Source of the DNA: an uncultured Novosphingobium sp.
Lineage (GTDB): Bacteria > Pseudomonadota > Alphaproteobacteria > Sphingomonadales > Sphingomonadaceae
Assembly: GCA_937996535.1 (NCBI GenBank)
Contig: CALKVF010000042.1
Span: 1 to 10,870 of the forward strand
Length of the DNA stretch: 10,870 nucleotides
Direction: 5' to 3'
This document shows positions 6,902-10,870 of the stretch, piece by piece. Below the pieces are notes generated by a model. It did no database searches and was not told the origin of the DNA. It saw nothing but the letters and a program-made list of their open reading frames with translations. Made by a program: the position numbers and the translations under genes. How positions within the stretch are numbered: position 1 is the first letter of the stretch; each line of letters opens with the position of its first letter.

Positions 6902-8665
6902 ATGGACTATCACGATACGGCGGAGGACTATGCCGCCCTGCCGCGCCACCACGTGGCCACCCACGATGAAAAACTGATCATCACCGCATCCTCGCTCGGC
7001 ACGGTGTTCGAGTGGTATGACTTCTACCTCTACGGCCTGCTCACCGCGATCATCGCGGCGCAGTTCCTGACCGGGCTCAACCCGACCACCTCGTTCATCA
7101 TGGCGCTGCTGGTGTTTGCCGCCGGGTTCATCGTGCGTCCTTTCGGCGCGCTGGTGTTCGGGCGGATCGGCGACATGGTCGGCCGCCGCTATACCTTCAT
7201 CGTCACCCTGCTGGTGATGGGCCTGTCGACCTTCCTCGTCGGCTGCCTGCCCACCTACAAGACGGCCGGCGTTGCCGCCCCGATCATGCTGGTGGTGCTG
7301 CGCATGTTCCAGGGCCTGGCGCTGGGCGGCGAATATGGCGGCGCGGCGACCTACGTTGCCGAACACGCCCCCAACGGCAAGCGCGGGCTTTATACCAGCT
7401 GGATCCAGATCACCGCCACGGCGGGTCTGGCGATGGCGCTGCTGATCGTGATCCTCGTCCGCTCGCCGGTCACCGGGGTGGGCGAAGAAGCCTTCAAGGA
7501 CTGGGGCTGGCGCATTCCTTATCTGCTCTCGGGCGTGTTCCTGACGGTCGGCCTGTGGCTGCGCCTCAAGCTGCATGAATCCCCGGTGTTCAAGAAGATG
7601 AAGGAAGAAGGCACCGCCTCGAAGGCGCCGCTGACCGAAGCCTTTGGTGAGTGGAAGAACCTCAAGGTCGTGCTGATCGCCTTCTTCGGCGCGATCGCCG
7701 GGCAGGCCGTGGTGTGGTACACCGGCCAGCTCTACGCGCTCTACTTCCTTGAAAAGATGCTCAAGGTCGATGGCCTCACCGCCAACAACCTCGTCATGAT
7801 CGCCCTGCTGCTTGCCGCGCCGTTCTTCCTGGTGTTCGGCTGGCTGTCGGACAAGAGCGGGCGCAAGCCGATCATCATGGCCGGCTGCGCGCTGGCCGCG
7901 CTGACCATGTTCCCGGTGTTCCACGCCCTGACCGACGCCGCCAACCCGGCGCTGGCCAAGGCCCAGGCCACCGCCCCGGTCACCGTCACCGCCAATCCGG
8001 CCGAATGCTCCTCGCAGTTCGATCCCGTTGGCCAGAACAAGTTCGACACCACCAGCTGCGACATCGTGAAGAACGCGCTCGCCAAGGCGGCCGTGAACTA
8101 CACCAATGTTGCCGCACCGGCAGGCGCGATCGCCGCGATCACGATCGGCGAGAAGACCTTCGTCGCGCCCGATCCTGCCAAGCTCAGCGGGGATGAACGC
8201 AAGGCCGCGATCGCCGCCTTCACCGCACAGGTCGTCGGCGCCCCGGCAGCGCCCGCCAAGGCCGCTGAAAACGGCAAGCCTGCGGTTCCAGCCAAGGAAG
8301 CCGTCACCGGCGAACTGGTCAAGGTCGGCTATCCCGCCAAGGCCGATCCGGCGGCGATCAACAAGCCCAAGGTCATCGCGATCCTGTTCTATCTCGTGCT
8401 GCTGGTGACCATGGTTTACGGTCCGATCGCAGCAATGCTGGTCGAACTGTTCCCGAGCCGGATCCGCTACACCTCGATGTCGCTGCCCTATCACATCGGC
8501 AACGGCTGGCTGGGCGGGCTGCTGCCGGCGATCGGCTTCGCGATGGTCGCGGCCAACGGGGATATCTACCACGGCTTCTGGTATCCGGTGGTCGTGGCCG
8601 CAGTGACCCTGCTGATCGGGCTGGTGGCCCTGCCCGAAACCTACAAGCGCAACATCGACGACTAG
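6902..8665 (+). CDS. MFS transporter, metabolite:H+ symporter (MHS) family, with large periplasmic loop
   Basis: A 587-aa inner-membrane carrier with 12 predicted helices. Helix 1 carries 'FEWYDFYLYG'. Loop 2-3 has the MFS motif A 'GRIGDMVGRRYTF', repeated in loop 8-9 as 'GWLSDKSGRKPII'. Helix 4 has 'RMFQGLALGGEYGGAATYVAEHAP', as in MHS proteins such as ProP, KgtP and ShiA. MHS members are usually about 430-500 aa; the excess here is one insertion of about 144 residues (345-488) between helices 9 and 10, on the periplasmic side if the usual topology holds. The insertion is Ala/Pro/Lys-rich with two cysteines (C369, C386) that could form a disulfide. MHS carriers move mono-, di- and tricarboxylates or betaines with protons. 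Placement after the porin and across from acs suggests a short carboxylate such as acetate or propionate, and no ActP-type permease is visible in the window. The substrate is inferred. Confidence 0.9.
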   Translation: MDYHDTAEDYAALPRHHVATHDEKLIITASSLGTVFEWYDFYLYGLLTAIIAAQFLTGLNPTTSFIMALLVFAAGFIVRPFGALVFGRIGDMVGRRYTFIVTLLVMGLSTFLVGCLPTYKTAGVAAPIMLVVLRMFQGLALGGEYGGAATYVAEHAPNGKRGLYTSWIQITATAGLAMALLIVILVRSPVTGVGEEAFKDWGWRIPYLLSGVFLTVGLWLRLKLHESPVFKKMKEEGTASKAPLTEAFGEWKNLKVVLIAFFGAIAGQAVVWYTGQLYALYFLEKMLKVDGLTANNLVMIALLLAAPFFLVFGWLSDKSGRKPIIMAGCALAALTMFPVFHALTDAANPALAKAQATAPVTVTANPAECSSQFDPVGQNKFDTTSCDIVKNALAKAAVNYTNVAAPAGAIAAITIGEKTFVAPDPAKLSGDERKAAIAAFTAQVVGAPAAPAKAAENGKPAVPAKEAVTGELVKVGYPAKADPAAINKPKVIAILFYLVLLVTMVYGPIAAMLVELFPSRIRYTSMSLPYHIGNGWLGGLLPAIGFAMVAANGDIYHGFWYPVVVAAVTLLIGLVALPETYKRNIDD

Positions 8666-8680
8666 TCGTGCCTTCCGGCA

Positions 8681-8716
8681 GGGGCCGCGCCTTGCGCCAC
8701 ATCAAGGCGCGGCCCC
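8681..8716 (+). terminator. Perfect 14-bp hairpin after the MFS gene
   Basis: GGGGCCGCGCCTTG (8681-8694), an 8-nt loop, and its exact complement CAAGGCGCGGCCCC (8703-8716), starting 15 nt after the MFS stop. A pyrimidine-rich tail follows (TCCATCCCCCTTTA), without a real T-run. It probably ends or attenuates the porin-MFS transcript, or protects its 3' end from degradation. If termination is complete, the GNAT gene needs its own promoter in the remaining 25 bp or inside the hairpin region, and I see none, so partial readthrough is plausible. Confidence 0.65.
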
Positions 8717-8741
8717 TCCATCCCCCTTTACGGAGCAGTTC

Positions 8742-9245
8742 ATGACCACCCAGCTCAGCACCCGATCGGGCCTCACGCTCAGCGTCCGCGCCGCAAGCGA
8801 AGCCGACGAGGCGGCGCTGGCGGCGTTCTTCGATTCGGTTTCCGACGAAGATCGCCGCTTTCGCTTCTTCGCCGCGGCGGAGCATGTCAGCCACGAACAG
8901 CTCGATCCGCTGATCCATGCCGATCACTTCCAGTCGGAAAGCTTCCTCGCTTTCGATACGGCCAGCGGCGATCTCGTCGCCTCGGCGCTGCTCGCCTGCG
9001 ACACGGCGATGGACACCGGCGAAATCGCCGTGTCGATCCGCAGCGATTACAAGGGCAAGGGCGTGGGCTGGGCGCTGCTCGATTTCCTTGGCCAGGAAGC
9101 CCGCACCCGGGGCCTGCGCCGGGTGATCGCGATCGAGGCGCGCGACAATCACGCCGCGATCGAACTCGAACGCGAAAAGGGCTTTGCCCCCGAACCCTTC
9201 GAGGACGATCCCAGCCTGGTGATCCTGTCCAAGTCCTTCCGCTGA
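8742..9245 (+). CDS. GNAT acetyltransferase resembling the catalytic domain of Pat
   Basis: A 167-aa single-domain GNAT protein. It would transfer acetyl from acetyl-CoA to an amino group. The acetyl-CoA-binding motif A is 'GEIAVSIRSDYKGKGVGWALL' in outline, with the pyrophosphate loop Y103-K-G-K-G-V-G109. The strand before it carries E94, at the position of the proposed catalytic Glu in Pat. The N-terminal part ('VRAASEADEAALAAFFDSVSDEDRRFRFF', then 'LDPLIHADHFQSESFLAF') follows the pattern of the GNAT domain of Pat/YfiQ, the lysine acetyltransferase that inactivates Acs and PrpE. The NDP-forming acyl-CoA synthetase-like domain of full Pat is absent, as in stand-alone AcuA-like enzymes. The start has GGAG (8732-8735) 6 nt upstream. 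It lies 12 bp before a PrpE-like ligase, probably in the same operon, which makes acyl-CoA synthetases the leading substrate candidates. GNAT family is certain; the target is inferred. Confidence 0.85.
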   Translation: MTTQLSTRSGLTLSVRAASEADEAALAAFFDSVSDEDRRFRFFAAAEHVSHEQLDPLIHADHFQSESFLAFDTASGDLVASALLACDTAMDTGEIAVSIRSDYKGKGVGWALLDFLGQEARTRGLRRVIAIEARDNHAAIELEREKGFAPEPFEDDPSLVILSKSFR

Positions 9246-9257
9246 GAAAGTGAAGCG

Positions 9258-10870
9258 ATGAGCGAAGCCTACCTGCGCGCCTGGCGCGAAAGCATCGACC
9301 ACCCCGCCGCGTTCTGGGGCAAGGCCGCCGAAGCGATCGACTGGATCACGGCGCCGGCCAGCACCTATGACGAGGCGCAGGGCTGGTTTGCGGGCGGCAC
9401 GCTCAACACCTGTTACAACTGCGTCGACCGCCATGTCGCCGCCGGACGCGGCGAAGCGATCGCCCTGTCCTATGACAGCCCGGTCACCGACGTGGTCCAG
9501 CAGTTCAGCTATGCACGGCTTCAGGACGAGGTCGGGCGGGTTGCCGCGATGCTCGTCTCGCTTGGCGTCGGCAAGGGCGACCGGGTGATCCTCTACATGC
9601 CGATGATCCCGCAAACGGTCTTCGCCATGCTCGCCTGCGCGCGGATCGGGGCGATTCATTCGGTGGTGTTCGGCGGCTTTGCACCGCTCGAACTGGCCAA
9701 GCGGATCGACGATGCCGCCCCCAAGGTCTTGCTCACCGCGAGCTGCGGGATCGAAGGCGCGCGGACCATCGCTTACAAGCCGATGGTCGATGAAGCCCTG
9801 ACGCTGGCGCGCCATCAGGTGGACCGCGTGGTGGTGTTCCAGCGCGACCGCCTGGCCGCTGACCTTGCCGCCCCGCGCGATCTCGATTGGGCCGCGCTGC
9901 GCGAGGAGACCGCCGCCGATCCGGTTCCCACCCCGGCCGAACTGGCCGCCAGCGATCCGCTCTACATCCTCTACACCTCGGGCACGACCGGCACCCCCAA
10001 GGGCGTGGTGCGCGAGAATGGCGGCCACGCAGTCGCGCTCGCCTGGTCGATGGCCAACATCTATGGCATCGGCGCGGGCGATCCGTTCTGGGCCGCCTCG
10101 GACGTGGGCTGGGTCGTGGGCCACAGCTACATCGTCTATGCCCCGCTGCTGGTCGGCGCGACCACCGTGCTGTTCGAGGGCAAGCCGATCGGCACGCCCG
10201 ATCCCGGCACCTTCTGGCGGGTGATGACCCGCCACCGGGTCAAGACCTTCTTCACCGCCCCGACCGCGATCCGCGCGGTGCGCAAGGAAGATCCCGACGC
10301 CACGTTCCTCAAGGCCATCGGCACCGGGGACTGCCGGGTGATCTTCCTCGCGGGCGAACGCGCCGATCCCGACACCATCGCCTGGCTGGAAGAAAAATCA
10401 GGCCTGCCGGTGATCGACCACTGGTGGCAGACCGAACTCGGCTGGCCCGGCGTGGCCACCTGCTTTGCGCTGGGCGATGTGCGCCGCAAGCGCGGCAGCG
10501 CGGGCTTCCCGGTGCCGGGCTACCGCTTCGAGATCCTCGGCGACGATGGCCAGCCCGTCCCCCAGGGGCAGAGCGGCGCGGTGGCGATCAAGGCCCCGCT
10601 CGCCCCCGGCGCGTTCCGCACGCTGTGGAACAACCAGGCCGGTTACGACAAGAACTTCGCGGGCTTCCCGGGCTACTACGAAACCGGCGATGCCGGGCAC
10701 TTCGATGCCGAGGGCTTCCTCAACATCATGGGCCGCACCGACGATATCATCAACGTTGCCGGGCACCGCATCTCGACCGGGCAGATGGAGCAGATCGTCG
10801 CCGAGCAGGACGGCGTGGCCGAATGCGCGGTGATCGGCGCGGACGATCCGATCAAGGGGATGATCCCGGT
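9258..10870 (+). CDS. prpE: Propionyl-CoA synthetase-like acyl-CoA ligase, AMP-forming (3' end outside window)
   Basis: The frame is open from ATG 9258 to the window edge, giving 537 codons of an enzyme that normally has about 630 residues. It belongs to the ACS/ACAS branch: an N-terminus with 'AFWGKAAEAIDWI' and 'GWFAGGTLNTCYNCVDRH', 'LACARIGAIHSVVFGGFAP', P-loop 'YTSGTTGTPKG' starting at Y239, 'ASDVGWVVGHSYIVYAPL', 'DHWWQTELGWP' (W389-W390), 'YYETGDAGHFDAEGF', hinge Asp in 'GRTDD' (about D495) and 'NVAGHRIST'. It follows PrpE rather than Acs in 'GGTLNTCYN', 'TELGWP' and 'FLAGER'; A365 replaces the Acs pocket valine, which suits a somewhat larger acyl group. Predicted reaction: propionate (perhaps acetate or butyrate) + ATP + CoA to acyl-CoA + AMP + PPi. 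The PKTRSGK acetylation motif would lie beyond the edge. The Shine-Dalgarno is weak (GAAAGTGAAG), so translation may depend on the GNAT gene 12 bp upstream. Confidence 0.85.
   Translation, partial: MSEAYLRAWRESIDHPAAFWGKAAEAIDWITAPASTYDEAQGWFAGGTLNTCYNCVDRHVAAGRGEAIALSYDSPVTDVVQQFSYARLQDEVGRVAAMLVSLGVGKGDRVILYMPMIPQTVFAMLACARIGAIHSVVFGGFAPLELAKRIDDAAPKVLLTASCGIEGARTIAYKPMVDEALTLARHQVDRVVVFQRDRLAADLAAPRDLDWAALREETAADPVPTPAELAASDPLYILYTSGTTGTPKGVVRENGGHAVALAWSMANIYGIGAGDPFWAASDVGWVVGHSYIVYAPLLVGATTVLFEGKPIGTPDPGTFWRVMTRHRVKTFFTAPTAIRAVRKEDPDATFLKAIGTGDCRVIFLAGERADPDTIAWLEEKSGLPVIDHWWQTELGWPGVATCFALGDVRRKRGSAGFPVPGYRFEILGDDGQPVPQGQSGAVAIKAPLAPGAFRTLWNNQAGYDKNFAGFPGYYETGDAGHFDAEGFLNIMGRTDDIINVAGHRISTGQMEQIVAEQDGVAECAVIGADDPIKGMIP

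Noticed and set aside
5312..8572. Long open frame on the minus strand opposite the porin and MFS genes (1086 codons)
   Set aside because: Its translation is rich in His, Gln, Arg and Asp with no recognisable domain, and it is antisense to two well-supported genes. In DNA this GC-rich, antisense frames stay open by codon bias.
8373..10235. Minus-strand open frame of 620 codons opposite GNAT and prpE
   Set aside because: Same low-complexity His/Arg/Gly composition, no domain and no start context. It is a shadow of the plus-strand genes.

Overview
The window looks like chromosome from a GC-rich alphaproteobacterium. The GC-rich third positions, the style of the proteins and the DcaP-type porin fit Sphingomonadales best (Novosphingobium/Sphingomonas/Erythrobacter-like), but this is inferred from sequence feel, not from a database match. 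All recognisable genes point to one theme: sensing, uptake and CoA-activation of acetate and related short-chain carboxylates. I see no mobile element, CRISPR array, tRNA or rRNA.

Layout. The left end (2-2662, +) is the 3' part of a sodium/solute-symporter-like (SLC5) sensor fused to STAC, PAS, histidine kinase and receiver domains, the CrbS/MxtR architecture. It converges on a LuxR/NarL-type response regulator (2690-3319, -), which resembles CrbR/ErdR. That regulator is translationally coupled, through a GTGA overlap, to the gene upstream of it on the same strand, acetyl-CoA synthetase acs (3316-5265, -). CrbS/CrbR-type systems are known to control acs (the 'acetate switch') in Vibrio and Pseudomonas, so the regulator and its probable target share one transcript here.

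A 196-bp divergent control region (5266-5461) separates acs from a rightward pair: a DcaP-like outer-membrane porin (5462-6877) and an MFS transporter of the metabolite:H+ symporter type with a large periplasmic insertion (6902-8665). The control region contains a 20-bp tandem repeat with two GACCAARGTCG units exactly two helical turns apart, a good candidate operator for the regulator. A perfect 14-bp hairpin follows the transporter gene. Next come a small Pat-like GNAT acetyltransferase (8742-9245) and, 12 bp later, a second AMP-forming acyl-CoA synthetase of the PrpE type (9258 to the window end, incomplete).

Working model (inference). The carboxylate crosses the outer membrane through the porin and the inner membrane through the MFS carrier, and is activated by Acs (acetate) or the PrpE-like ligase (propionate or similar). 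CrbS/CrbR switches the genes on through the shared divergent region. The GNAT protein may tune the ligases by acetylating the conserved lysine of their PKTRSGK motif, as Pat does elsewhere. The components belong to known families; what deserves attention is their assembly into one compact module.
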